Virus record (IMG/VR): IMGVR_UViG_3300023257_000067
Coordinates: 1 to 35,241 of that record
Length of the DNA: 35,241 bases
Strand: one strand, 5' to 3'
Source: a virus
Shown: piece after piece, positions 27,276-34,947 of the stretch
Numbering within the stretch: the first letter of the stretch is position 1
How the letters are laid out: every line of letters begins with the position of its first letter
The notes under the pieces: generated by a model
What the model was told of the DNA's origin: nothing
Seen by the model: the letters and a program-made list of their open reading frames with translations, nothing else
The model's database searches: none
Position numbers and translations under genes: made by a program

Positions 27276-28388
27276 TTATCTACCAACATCTTTTAAATAT
27301 ATTTCCTTTGCTTTATCCCATGATATGCCAATCATATCATCATAAAACAAAATATCTTTGTTCTGTCTATTAGTTTTAATAACATTTTCTATTCTTTTTT
27401 TAGCATATCGTTCTTTCCACAATTCTGTTAATGATTCAACAGAGTTATCAAATTTTCTTTCACCCGGATTATCAACTTTTTTACTTAAAAATTTATTAGT
27501 ATCATTAAATAATCCACAAAAATAAACCCCTCTTGAAAAATTATTAATAGGTGGTTTAACTTTCAATTGCTTATAAACAAATTGTAATAATCTTGTTTTA
27601 GGATGACTTTTAGTTTGTAATTCTTTAACTTGTTTTAAATAATTTTTGTTTATCCATTTTCTAATTTCTTTATATACATTATCTGATGGTTCTAATGGAA
27701 TTTTACCTTCTGTTGATTTGCATTTTCTCCAATATTTTAATCTGTTATATTGAGATAGACCACCGTAAATACTTGTTGTACTTATACTTACAAGTTTATC
27801 ACCATATCGTTTATCCCATGCATTTTCAACAACATTAGATGCTGTTAATAATGCTATTAATTTACCACCGACATAATTATATCCTAATGGTTGTGTTGGT
27901 ACTATAGATGAACCCATTGCAGTATGCTTTAACATTTTTTCTTCAAGTCTTTGCTTTATAGTCCAACCAATATAATTATCTCTGCCACCTAAAGAAATAA
28001 AATCAGAACCTACAGATATAACACCTAAATATTTTTTAGTTATTTTATCTTGAATATAAAATCTAAGAAGTCTTCCAGGACTTGCATTCCAATACAAGGT
28101 AGATGAAAATATTCTTAATATTGTCCATATCTTATTAGTTATTGGTGTAGATGCTTGTATAACCTCTGGTTCTAATTTAAGATAATCATCATAATTTTCT
28201 GGAATCCATAAAGAATTTTTTATTTCCCATATTTTATTTAAATCTTTATTAGACCATTTCTTTAAATTAATTTCTTCCCATTTACGATAAAGTGTATATT
28301 CTTCAACAGGCATCATAGACATTTTTTTAAAATTTTCTTCTATTAAATTTTTCATATTATCATATTTCATCTTCAGATAATTTTTCAT
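27276..28388 (-). CDS. DUF4338/DruA-like protein
   Basis: 370 residues. The centre has the block TLYWNASPGRLLRFYIQD, LGVISVGSDFISLGGRDNYI-GW, MGSSIVPTQPLGYNYVGGKL-IALL and TTSIYGGLSQYNRLKYWRKC. This order (RD.xIGW, then PT......GGKL) is that of DUF4338 proteins, which occur in large phages and, as DruA, in the Druantia defence system. The activity in phages is unknown to me. Its start overlaps the end of the 28360-28611 gene. Confidence 0.62.
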   Translation of the reverse strand: MKNYLKMKYDNMKNLIEENFKKMSMMPVEEYTLYRKWEEINLKKWSNKDLNKIWEIKNSLWIPENYDDYLKLEPEVIQASTPITNKIWTILRIFSSTLYWNASPGRLLRFYIQDKITKKYLGVISVGSDFISLGGRDNYIGWTIKQRLEEKMLKHTAMGSSIVPTQPLGYNYVGGKLIALLTASNVVENAWDKRYGDKLVSISTTSIYGGLSQYNRLKYWRKCKSTEGKIPLEPSDNVYKEIRKWINKNYLKQVKELQTKSHPKTRLLQFVYKQLKVKPPINNFSRGVYFCGLFNDTNKFLSKKVDNPGERKFDNSVESLTELWKERYAKKRIENVIKTNRQNKDILFYDDMIGISWDKAKEIYLKDVGR

Positions 28389-28611
28389 ATTCTATTTCAA
28401 AAGATTCACCATTTTTACCAGCATCATATGCTTTACGCATTAAATTAGATACAGACCAACAGTCATTAAAATCTCTTGCTAAATTTGCATCTTCTGGTTC
28501 ACCATCTGATACACTAAAAGAACATTTACCATCAATATAAATTTCTAATATATTAGAATAATTTCTTTGTTCAAGTGCTTCTTCTGTTAATGATTTTTCC
28601 ACTATTTTCAT
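28360..28611 (-). CDS. Conserved small phage protein (DGEPEDANLARDFNDC)
   Basis: 83 residues from the start at 28611 (MKIVEKSLTEEA) behind TAGGAGC; the frame to 28629 is less likely. The motif VSDGEPEDANLARDFNDCWS, then LMRKAYDAGKNGESFEIE, is a well known unnamed phage family (also in bacteria). Acidic. First gene of the minus operon that ends with the polymerase. Confidence 0.75.
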   Translation of the reverse strand: MKIVEKSLTEEALEQRNYSNILEIYIDGKCSFSVSDGEPEDANLARDFNDCWSVSNLMRKAYDAGKNGESFEIEYEKLSEDEI

Positions 28612-28644
28612 AATATATGCTCCTATCAAGTTTTTATATTAATT

Positions 28645-28673
28645 ATTATAACAAACAATATTATTTTTGTAAA
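28645..28673 (-). promoter_or_regulatory. Sigma70 promoter of the polymerase operon
   Basis: TTTACA (28673-28668), 17 nt, perfect TATAAT (28650-28645). Start near 28638, 27 nt before the ATG at 28611. Confidence 0.8.
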
Positions 28674-28763
28674 ACACAATAAAAAATATAAATATAAATG
28701 TACTAAAATTCAGACGTTATAAAGAGCTTTTAATGATATATTATACAATTGGATGGATATTTT

Positions 28764-29096
28764 ATGCTTAAAATTATAGTTAGTGTTGGCGTCCCTTTAT
28801 TAATAGCTGTTTGTGGAATGTTTGTTTTATATGGTGGATTAATTAGAAGACAAAAAGATCATTGTAAATATATTAAAAATTTAAATCATTCATTATGGGA
28901 TGATAAGGGGAGGCCGATTTTGCAAAGCATAGATGGGTGTCATGAAATTAGAGATGAACTAAAAATATTAATTTCTAATGGTTTTGAAAAAATGGAACGA
29001 ATTGCAGAACAAAGAGAAAAAGTATGGAATGATAGATTTGATCAATTTATAGCAATAAAGACTAAAATAGAACAGCTTGAAAGGTATAAAAAATAA
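28764..29096 (+). CDS. Membrane-anchored coiled-coil protein (110 aa)
   Basis: Start at the ATG 28764 (MLKIIVSVGVPLLIAVCGMF); a TTG at 28749 is the alternative. One N-terminal membrane helix, short basic stretch RRQKDHCKY, then a long polar region ending in a coiled coil (RIAEQREKVWNDRFDQFIAI, KTKIEQLE). Inner-membrane protein with the soluble part likely inside or in the periplasm; a lysis role such as a spanin is possible but not shown. Confidence 0.62.
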   Translation: MLKIIVSVGVPLLIAVCGMFVLYGGLIRRQKDHCKYIKNLNHSLWDDKGRPILQSIDGCHEIRDELKILISNGFEKMERIAEQREKVWNDRFDQFIAIKTKIEQLERYKK

Positions 29097-29279
29097 ATGA
29101 ATGCTATCATACGTGAATCTGAATACTTAATGAATAAAGCTATTGATTTAGCTAATGAAATTAGATCTATAGATAATATAGATGATTGTACTATCATAAA
29201 ATCATTGAATGAAAGATCAAAAAAATTAGCTTATGGTTATGCCTCTTTAAATACCGAATTAAATAAATTATCTGAATAA
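29097..29279 (+). CDS. Small helical protein (60 aa)
   Basis: Begins right at the stop of the previous gene (TAAATG). MNAIIRESEYLMNKAIDLAN and the rest is mostly helical with a heptad look (NERSKKLAYGYASLNTELNK). Probably coupled to the upstream coiled-coil protein. No family recognised. Confidence 0.55.
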   Translation: MNAIIRESEYLMNKAIDLANEIRSIDNIDDCTIIKSLNERSKKLAYGYASLNTELNKLSE

Positions 29280-29291
29280 AATATATTTTAA

Positions 29292-29320
29292 TTTACATTT
29301 TATATAAAATGTATTATTAT
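29292..29320 (+). promoter_or_regulatory. Sigma70 promoter with palindromic operator candidate
   Basis: TTTACA (29292-29297), 17 nt, TATTAT (29315-29320). A perfect 20-bp palindrome TACATTTTATATAAAATGTA (29294-29313) covers the -35 and spacer, where a dimeric repressor would block polymerase. Confidence 0.65.
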
Positions 29321-29351
29321 AATTAATAAAAATATTAAAAGGAGGTAACAT

Positions 29352-29492
29352 ATGCCAAGAGGAGATCAAAAAGGACCACCTAATAATTCACAAGGACCAA
29401 GAACTGGCCAAGGTGGTGGTAGAGGAAGAAATACAGCAAGCAAGGGAGCAGGCAAACAAACTGGTGGTAAAAGGAATATCAAAAATAAATAA
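29352..29492 (+). CDS. Basic Gly-rich peptide, DUF5320-like start (46 aa)
   Basis: MPRGDQKGPPNNSQGPRTGQ followed by GGGRGRN and a Lys/Arg-rich end; no acidic residue after Asp5. The strongest ribosome site in the window (GGAGGTAACAT). The first residues recall DUF5320 proteins (MPRGDxTGPxGxGPxTGRG). Disordered and very basic, so nucleic-acid binding or packaging with DNA is likely; inference only. A 16-bp hairpin follows the gene. Confidence 0.68.
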   Translation: MPRGDQKGPPNNSQGPRTGQGGGRGRNTASKGAGKQTGGKRNIKNK

Positions 29493-29505
29493 AATTGACC
29501 ATATG

Positions 29506-29540
29506 GTGAGATAGTTGTAAATTATTTACAACTATCTCAC
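29506..29540. terminator. 16-bp perfect hairpin between convergent genes
   Basis: GTGAGATAGTTGTAAA (29506-29521) and its exact complement (29525-29540) with a 3-nt loop. No long T tract on either side, but location between convergent transcripts suggests bidirectional termination or RNA end protection. Confidence 0.65.
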
Positions 29541-29547
29541 ATGTTTG

Positions 29548-29769
29548 TCATATGACAAACAAATCCTGTGGTATCAATCTTTTACACCATATATTATATC
29601 TTGATACCAACATCTGTTTAAATATAGTCATTGTAAAATTATCTAAAGTATGATACATAAATAATTCTTTTAACTCTATATCATCATTACAATAACTTAA
29701 ATATTTTTCTTCATTATTATTTTCAGATATTATAATAATATTTTTATAATCACTTACCAGTACTTCCAA
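29548..29769 (-). CDS. Unknown protein overlapping dut (about 73 aa)
   Basis: The frame is open from 29802, but that part lies inside dut; I start at TTG 29769, 10 nt after GGAG. Reads MEVLVSDYKNIIIISENNNE and ends CKRLIPQDLFVI. Hydrophobic strands, acidic loops. Family not recognised and start uncertain. Confidence 0.45.
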   Translation of the reverse strand: MEVLVSDYKNIIIISENNNEEKYLSYCNDDIELKELFMYHTLDNFTMTIFKQMLVSRYNIWCKRLIPQDLFVI

Positions 29770-30181
29770 AACCGCTTTCTCCTCTATCACCTTCAATATC
29801 AATATTACTCTCTATTAACACTACATCAGGAACTTTAGCAATAACCATCTGTGCTATTCTATCACCTTTATCAAAAGTCAAACTTTTTTTACCATGATTA
29901 ATTAATATGACACCAACATTTCCTAAATAATCCATATCAATAGTTCCAGGTGAATTCAATACTGTTATACCATATTTTATAGCAAGACCTGATCTTGGTC
30001 TTATTTGTGCTTCATACCCATATAACAATTCTATACGAATATCCAAAGGTATTAACAGAATTTCATCCGAATTAATTATAAAATCATGGGGTGTATAAAG
30101 ATCATATCCTATAGATCCATTAGTAGCCTTTGTTGGTATATAAGCATTTTCATTCATTCGTTGTACTTTAAATTCCATCAT
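29750..30181 (-). CDS. dut: dUTPase (trimeric type)
   Basis: 143 residues with all five dUTPase motifs in order: GYDLY (25-29), RPRSGLAIK (from 61), GTIDMDYLGNVGV with the catalytic Asp, GDRIAQMV and the C-terminal ESGFGSTG. It hydrolyses dUTP to dUMP, keeping uracil out of DNA and feeding thymidylate synthesis. Starts in an ATGA overlap with the upstream gene. Confidence 0.95.
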   Translation of the reverse strand: MMEFKVQRMNENAYIPTKATNGSIGYDLYTPHDFIINSDEILLIPLDIRIELLYGYEAQIRPRSGLAIKYGITVLNSPGTIDMDYLGNVGVILINHGKKSLTFDKGDRIAQMVIAKVPDVVLIESNIDIEGDRGESGFGSTGK

Positions 30182-30468
30182 TGTTCTCCTTTATTAAAAT
30201 CATCTATTAATTGTACTGATAAAAATATTTTCTTCAATTCATTTTTTATTTCATCATTTTCAAAAATATTTTTAGGTACATTATTCAATATTTCGCTTAT
30301 ACAATCTTCATGTACAGTTCTATCATTAACTTTATTAGCATCAACTAATGAATTCATATGAAATAATAAAGCTGTTTCAAGCTGTTCCATATATGACAAC
30401 TCATTATATACTTCTTCATACAATTCATCCATTTCTTCATTACAATCATTCTTTTTAATACATTCCAT
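30178..30468 (-). CDS. Acidic helical protein (96 aa)
   Basis: MECIKKNDCNEEMDELYEEV, then LETALLFHMNSLVDANKVND and a helical C-terminus. Its stop overlaps the dut start. Starts behind GGGATATGTAATA. No family recognised. Confidence 0.6.
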   Translation of the reverse strand: MECIKKNDCNEEMDELYEEVYNELSYMEQLETALLFHMNSLVDANKVNDRTVHEDCISEILNNVPKNIFENDEIKNELKKIFLSVQLIDDFNKGEQ

Positions 30469-30535
30469 TATTACATATCCCTTATCTTATTAATACATTT
30501 ATCTTTTATATATTTTGTAATATATTTTTTAAACA

Positions 30536-31897
30536 TTACCTTTTCTTTTTATATCCCGATGGTTGATTATCATGAATTTCTTTCATATTTCTTTCATCTC
30601 CTGATATCTTACAATCTTCTAACCATAAATCCAATTCAACGCTATCATACATTTTAAGTGATCTTGTATCAAAATAAAATTTATCAATATCTCCTACTCT
30701 ACCGCCTAATCTATTCTTAACAAATTTATAATACTTTTCACTCTCATATACCATATCATCTTCGTTACGACCTATAATAACCATGGCATCTGCTGTAGCT
30801 ATTACACCCATTGATTCTGCAACATGATTAAAATCAATCTCATTAAATACTGTTATTGACCCTTCTCTATTTAACTGAGTTACTGATACAACAGGACATT
30901 CAAATTCAAATGACATGGCTCTCAATTCTTCTGATATCATCTTAACATCCACATATAAATCACCACGATTCTTATATGAAGATTTCATTAGATTTATATA
31001 ATCCACATATATGATATCGGGTTTTGTATCACGCATTATCAATTCCCTAATATATCTTTTGAAGTCCATAACAGATGCTTGACCTGTAGGGTACTGTTTA
31101 ATAAAAAGATTTCCTGTATTTTTTAACTTACTGTATTTATTAAGTTTATTAATTAACAACTTCTTATATTTTTGAACAGTATAAATTTTATTGATATCAA
31201 GACTTGTCAAAACACTATCAAATCTTTGAGCAAACGCATCTTCAGACATTTCTAATGTAAGCAATACAACATTTTTACCATGAAGAACCTGTCTTGCTGC
31301 AAAATTACACATTAATTGTGATTTACCATCATGTATTCTGGCGACTACAACAGATAATGTAAAAGGAGGGAATCCACCGTTAATATATTCATCAAATACT
31401 GGAAAATATGTGGGTACTCTAATATCAGATGCAGTAAAAATCCTTTTAAGTCGTTCTCTATAAGACTTAAAATAATCAAGACCTAAATCTATTTTAAGGT
31501 CTTTACATAATGCTTCCTTAATAATATTCTCAATTTTAGATGTTTCTTCTTTTTTTTCAATGATATTAACAGATTCTAATATAGCTTTTTTAAGAGCCTT
31601 ATCTTTAAGGAATTTATTTGTTTCATCAAAAAGATAATCATAATTCTTTGCTATATCAAAAGAGATAGCCTCTATTTCATCATAATATTCTTTGATATCG
31701 GTATTCTTAACACTTGATATTACAACATCTTTTGGTGGTATTTTATTATATTTTACAAAATATTTTGATGTATATTCAAATATATCAGATGCTGTGCTAT
31801 CATCAAAATAATCTTTATTAAATACAGATGTTATGATAGTTAAGAATTTCTTATCTTGTAATATTGATTTTATTATTAATTTTTCTATAAATTCCAT
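30536..31897 (-). CDS. DnaB/gp41-type replicative helicase
   Basis: 453 residues, hexameric helicase of the RecA-like class. N-terminal helical domain, linker, then the C-terminal motor with VVVARIHDGKSQL (GKS at 191-193), VVLLTLEMSED, DIIYVDYINLM (Walker B) and CPVVSVTQLNREGS. The Walker A lacks the usual first glycine (ARIHDGKS). T4 gp41 similarly departs from consensus. It unwinds DNA ahead of the polymerase with primase. No ribosome site; the promoter at 31904-31932 would start RNA at the ATG. Confidence 0.9.
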   Translation of the reverse strand: MEFIEKLIIKSILQDKKFLTIITSVFNKDYFDDSTASDIFEYTSKYFVKYNKIPPKDVVISSVKNTDIKEYYDEIEAISFDIAKNYDYLFDETNKFLKDKALKKAILESVNIIEKKEETSKIENIIKEALCKDLKIDLGLDYFKSYRERLKRIFTASDIRVPTYFPVFDEYINGGFPPFTLSVVVARIHDGKSQLMCNFAARQVLHGKNVVLLTLEMSEDAFAQRFDSVLTSLDINKIYTVQKYKKLLINKLNKYSKLKNTGNLFIKQYPTGQASVMDFKRYIRELIMRDTKPDIIYVDYINLMKSSYKNRGDLYVDVKMISEELRAMSFEFECPVVSVTQLNREGSITVFNEIDFNHVAESMGVIATADAMVIIGRNEDDMVYESEKYYKFVKNRLGGRVGDIDKFYFDTRSLKMYDSVELDLWLEDCKISGDERNMKEIHDNQPSGYKKKR

Positions 31898-31903
31898 TAA
31901 TAT

Positions 31904-31932
31904 AATATACTATTGATTATGGGTATTGTAAA
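31904..31932 (-). promoter_or_regulatory. Sigma70 promoter giving a leaderless helicase mRNA
   Basis: TTTACA (31932-31927), 17 nt, TATATT (31909-31904). The expected start is within 1-2 nt of the ATG at 31897. Confidence 0.65.
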
Positions 31933-31933
31933 A

Positions 31934-32299
31934 TTAAATTCTTTCAAATTGTCTACATACTATAATTTTTACATGATCACCTTGTTTACAATCATTTATA
32001 CAAACAGCACATTTTTTATTAACATTTTTCCATTTACATTTTTTTGTAGATGCCTTTTTTCTATTAGCAGCACCAAGAATATATAATTTATCAACTTTAA
32101 GTTTTATAAGAATATCATTTTCCTTATTTTTAATACTTTTAGATTTTAAAAAAGCGTTTAAAGTTATATAACATTTAATATTATCAACATCTGACTTCTT
32201 TTTAATTCTCACAGGATTTTTAATTTTCATGTTGCTTATAGTAGCCATAAACCACTTTGATTTACATCTGTACACAATCTTACCTTTTATTATTTTCAT
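31934..32299 (-). CDS. Unknown basic Cys-containing protein (121 aa)
   Basis: Start at 32299 (MKIIKGKIVYRCKSKWFMAT), overlapping the previous stop (TAATG), behind GGGAGATA. Strongly basic; the C-terminal third has KKCKWKNVNKKCAVCINDCK with four Cys, a likely zinc site, and the end VKIIVCRQFERI. No family recognised. Confidence 0.62.
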   Translation of the reverse strand: MKIIKGKIVYRCKSKWFMATISNMKIKNPVRIKKKSDVDNIKCYITLNAFLKSKSIKNKENDILIKLKVDKLYILGAANRKKASTKKCKWKNVNKKCAVCINDCKQGDHVKIIVCRQFERI

Positions 32300-32556
32300 T
32301 ATATCTCCCACATTTTGTTAGGTATTATTGAATTTATTCTTTGTTTATTAAATTTAATTCTATAATCATTAAATTCATGTTCTGTATATTGTTTACCTTT
32401 TATAAACCATAACATAGAACCATCAGCGTATTCTACTGCTGGGCCATTTGTACGATGTCGCATACCCATATTATACCATTCTTTAATACCATCTGCCCAT
32501 TCTATTGCTGGTCCATTTGTTCTATGCAATAACCCTTGTTTATGATATATTTTCAT
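32299..32556 (-). CDS. HRxDGPAV-repeat protein (copy 3)
   Basis: 85 residues: two repeats, LHRTNGPAIEWADGIKEWYN and RHRTNGPAVEYADGSMLWFI, then a different tail (EHEFNDYRIKFNKQRINSII). Same MORN-like family as copies 1 and 2. AAAGGATATAAT before the ATG; upstream is leader module 2, as for copy 2. Confidence 0.75.
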   Translation of the reverse strand: MKIYHKQGLLHRTNGPAIEWADGIKEWYNMGMRHRTNGPAVEYADGSMLWFIKGKQYTEHEFNDYRIKFNKQRINSIIPNKMWEI

Positions 32557-32581
32557 ATTATATCCTTTGTATTACAGGGGT

Positions 32582-32624
32582 AAAAGATCTCTCAGTAAGT
32601 CTGAGAGATCTTTTAAGACGCTTT
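32582..32624 (-). promoter_or_regulatory. Conserved motif plus 14-bp hairpin (leader module 2)
   Basis: AAAGCGTCTTAAA (32624-32612) overlaps the stem AAAAGATCTCTCAG/CTGAGAGATCTTTT (14 bp, 5-nt loop, 32582-32614). Same motif and core hairpin as module 1 at 3625-3661. It could terminate the DUF932 transcript or act as an RNA-processing site. Confidence 0.65.
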
Positions 32625-32644
32625 GTTAATAATAACATACTTGA

Positions 32645-33451
32645 CTATGGAAGTGCTAAAGTATTGTTTTCAAGACCGTAGAAATCATTTTCCAATTTAT
32701 TGATAGTCTTGTATCCATTAGAAAATATGTTACTACCATTTCTGGCTTTGGTCTTATGGGTTGATATTGCTGTAAGGACATTATATGCACCCCACATAGT
32801 TTCATTTTCATTATATTCATTCATTATACCATCGTAATATCCCTGAATAGTACCCTGCATTTTATCAGAAAGATATTTTCTTCCTTCTACAAATTTGTTG
32901 AACTGATTTTTTGTAAAAGGTATTTCATTCCATCGTTTCCAAGTCTCTATATTATCTTTAAAGTTAGTAAATTTGGATTCAAAAGATAAGAGTAACTGTT
33001 CGGAATTATTATTAAAATGATAAAATCTTTCTGATAAAAGATTTTTTTTACCTACAACCATACCATTTTCACAAAAATATCTGTAACCTGAGATATCAAA
33101 ACCATATGATGTTGAACCATCATAACCATTGACAATTTCAACCATCAGACCTACCATATCACCTTTATTGTTAATATCAAAATTTAGCTCATCTGTATCA
33201 AATATAATCTGTCGTTTCCATCTTTTACCAGTAGAATCAAGATGGTCTTTTACAATTGATTTGTTATAAGATGTAAAAGCACTATCAAATAGATCTGATA
33301 TTACTTGATTTGGTACAACCTCATATCCTGTTGATACAGTACCAAGTACTTCATTTGTATCTTCATTAATTAGAGCTACTTTATTATCAAGTGATATACC
33401 CGATTCAGTATATAGACCCTCTTTTCTTATGCCAAAAAATGGATTAGTCAT
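32645..33451 (-). CDS. DUF932 phage/plasmid-like protein
   Basis: 268 residues. Family marks: VSTGYEVVPNQVISDLFDSA near residue 40, SYGFDISGYRYFCENGMVVG in the middle and MWGAYNVLTAISTH near the end. DUF932 proteins are frequent in phages and plasmids; their biochemical role is unresolved. Starts behind AAGAAAGGATATAAA; co-transcribed with the 33469-33768 gene 17 nt upstream. Confidence 0.85.
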   Translation of the reverse strand: MTNPFFGIRKEGLYTESGISLDNKVALINEDTNEVLGTVSTGYEVVPNQVISDLFDSAFTSYNKSIVKDHLDSTGKRWKRQIIFDTDELNFDINNKGDMVGLMVEIVNGYDGSTSYGFDISGYRYFCENGMVVGKKNLLSERFYHFNNNSEQLLLSFESKFTNFKDNIETWKRWNEIPFTKNQFNKFVEGRKYLSDKMQGTIQGYYDGIMNEYNENETMWGAYNVLTAISTHKTKARNGSNIFSNGYKTINKLENDFYGLENNTLALP

Positions 33452-33468
33452 TTTATATCCTTTCTTAA

Positions 33469-33768
33469 TTAAATAAAATCATATATTTTTTTTATTGTAC
33501 TGGTACTAACATCCACAAGTTTTTTAGGCAAAACATCAGCAGTAATAATTTTAACCCATTTATTATGCCCTGCTTGAGCTTCTGTTTTTGTGAGATACAT
33601 TTCAACAATTACCCATGCACTATTATTCCATGCTGGATGTGATACCCCTGTTTCAAAGGGTTGATCTGAATCAGTAACCATACAAGTATCTACAATAATT
33701 TTATCTTTTTTAAAATTATCAACAACACGATCTTCATGATTACTTGCCATATCCATAAAATCAAACAT
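33469..33768 (-). CDS. Conserved phage protein (TCMVTDSDQPFETGVSHPAW)
   Basis: 99 residues. IVDTCMVTDSDQPFETGVSH, NNSAWVIVEMYLTKTEAQAG, HNKWVKIITADVLPKKLVDV: an order seen in an unnamed, widely distributed phage family. Single beta-rich domain. The first gene after the promoter at 33798-33826. Confidence 0.78.
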   Translation of the reverse strand: MFDFMDMASNHEDRVVDNFKKDKIIVDTCMVTDSDQPFETGVSHPAWNNSAWVIVEMYLTKTEAQAGHNKWVKIITADVLPKKLVDVSTSTIKKIYDFI

Positions 33769-33797
33769 TTTATACTCCTTTGTGATTGTTTAAATAC

Positions 33798-33826
33798 AAT
33801 CTATCATATATTTAAGGTTAGGTCAA
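33798..33826 (-). promoter_or_regulatory. Early sigma70 promoter, extended -10
   Basis: TTGACC (33826-33821), 17 nt, TGA-TAGATT (33803-33798). Drives the 33469-33768 and DUF932 genes. Confidence 0.8.
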
Positions 33827-33828
33827 GA

Positions 33829-33981
33829 TTAATATTTTGAAGGTCTTTTCATAGATGTTTTAGTGTTACCGCAAACAGTACATTTATATTCATTATCTTT
33901 TACAAGAGCGTTAAATACTCTCATACCTTTGCCGTATTTTTTATCCTGAAATTTATGTTTACAAGTACATTTTAATATCAT
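33829..33981 (-). CDS. Small zinc-ribbon protein (50 aa)
   Basis: Start at 33981 (MILKCTCKHKFQDKKYGKGM) behind AAAGGATATAAA; the frame to 34023 has no site. Knuckles CTC and CTVC with KYGKGMRVFN between; this MILKCTCKHxxQDKxYGxGxRV start is shared with unnamed phage proteins. Ends at the -35 of the next promoter. Confidence 0.75.
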   Translation of the reverse strand: MILKCTCKHKFQDKKYGKGMRVFNALVKDNEYKCTVCGNTKTSMKRPSKY

Positions 33982-34013
33982 TTTATATCCTTTCGTGTTT
34001 GATTGTTTAATAT

Positions 34014-34042
34014 AAGGTATCATAGATTTAAGGTCAGGTCAA
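34014..34042 (-). promoter_or_regulatory. Early sigma70 promoter, extended -10
   Basis: TTGACC (34042-34037), 17 nt, TGA-TACCTT (34019-34014). Drives the zinc-ribbon gene. The stretch TTGACCTGAC..TTAAA is shared with the plus promoters at 34919 and 35165. Confidence 0.82.
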
Positions 34043-34048
34043 GATATA

Positions 34049-34453
34049 TTAACAAAAATCTTCACCTATCATATTATAGTACATTACAGGACATTCTTTT
34101 AACATTTTTTTGAATTTTGAAAGACTGTATATAGTACCATATTCATCTTTAATTTTTTTAAGTTTTTCATTATTATCACATGCCCATGTAAAGGAAGAAC
34201 ATGACTTAACACCTGTTTTTTTTAATGGTTTTGTTTTATTAAATCCAAGTTCACGACCAATAGATGATTCATTTAAATTTTCTGTTATAGGTTTATTACC
34301 ACATATAGGACATTCTGTATACCATTCAGAATTGCTAGAATGAATTTCTTCATTATCACCTTTACATAATGTTATATCACAATCCCAACAATATGCACCT
34401 GCCGCGGATCGTTTACCTATATGTTTACCATCACTATAAAAATTTGTTCCCAT
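34049..34453 (-). CDS. Zinc-binding phage protein (134 aa)
   Basis: MGTNFYSDGKHIGKRSAAGA, then YCWDCDITLCKGD and ECPICGNK, two pairs of cysteines forming a zinc site, and a C-terminal helical part with SLSKFKKMLKECPVMYYN. MGTNFY/IGK..AG starts are frequent in unnamed phage proteins. Begins behind AAAGGAGAATATT. Confidence 0.72.
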   Translation of the reverse strand: MGTNFYSDGKHIGKRSAAGAYCWDCDITLCKGDNEEIHSSNSEWYTECPICGNKPITENLNESSIGRELGFNKTKPLKKTGVKSCSSFTWACDNNEKLKKIKDEYGTIYSLSKFKKMLKECPVMYYNMIGEDFC

Positions 34454-34464
34454 AATATTCTCCT

Positions 34465-34590
34465 TTATTGTTTAATAGTATCTTTTATTGTTTTAATAAG
34501 AATTGTCATAACACAACCAAGTAATAATGGTCCAAGCCAGAATCTACCATCTGATATACATTGTATTAAATTTAAAAATATATTTTCCAT
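34465..34590 (-). CDS. Single-helix membrane peptide (41 aa)
   Basis: MENIFLNLIQCISDGRFWLG followed by the helix PLLLGCVMTILI and a basic tail KTIKDTIKQ. Start behind AAGGAGAATC, so expressed between its neighbours. Function unknown. Confidence 0.65.
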   Translation of the reverse strand: MENIFLNLIQCISDGRFWLGPLLLGCVMTILIKTIKDTIKQ

Positions 34591-34598
34591 GATTCTCC

Positions 34599-34826
34599 TT
34601 ATTTTTTAAGACCTTGAAGCATATCATTTTCATCAATAGATATATTTTTTAAATAGTTATTCATTAATTTATACCATTTTCCTTCAATCTTTTTTTCATA
34701 TCTAATGGCGAGTTTTGAAACCTTGAAAGACATATCATCTCTAATAAGTCTAATATTTTTAACACCATATCCTGTATCTTTAAAACCTTTTTTCTTTGCC
34801 CATTCAATAAAATCATCTCGTTTCAT
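34599..34826 (-). CDS. Conserved small phage protein (75 aa)
   Basis: Start at 34826 (MKRDDFIEWAKKKGFKDTGY) behind AAAGGATATAAT. Layout of an unnamed phage family: DDFIEWAKKKGF, a core YRF-type strand (MSFKVSKLAIRYEKKIEGKW) and a C-terminal DMLQGLKK. First gene after the promoter at 34857-34885. Confidence 0.72.
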   Translation of the reverse strand: MKRDDFIEWAKKKGFKDTGYGVKNIRLIRDDMSFKVSKLAIRYEKKIEGKWYKLMNNYLKNISIDENDMLQGLKK

Positions 34827-34856
34827 ATTATATCCTTTCAAATCATTGTTGAATAT

Positions 34857-34885
34857 ACCCTAACACATGATTTTATTTAAGTCAA
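34857..34885 (-). promoter_or_regulatory. Early sigma70 promoter, extended -10
   Basis: TTGACT (34885-34880), 17 nt, TGT-TAGGGT (34862-34857). Divergent from the plus promoter at 34919. Confidence 0.72.
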
Positions 34886-34918
34886 TAATATTTTGTTTGA
34901 TTTAAAATTATTTTTTGT

Positions 34919-34947
34919 TTGACCTGATTTAAAATATGTGATACTAT
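34919..34947 (+). promoter_or_regulatory. Early sigma70 promoter, extended -10
   Basis: TTGACC (34919-34924), 17 nt, TGA-TACTAT (34942-34947). Drives the gene at 34976. Same module again at 35165. Confidence 0.88.

Noticed and set aside
28700-28763. T4-type middle promoter (MotA box) before the gene at 28764
   Set aside because: GAGCTTTTA upstream of ATATATTATACA is only loosely like a MotA box and -10; not strong enough to list.
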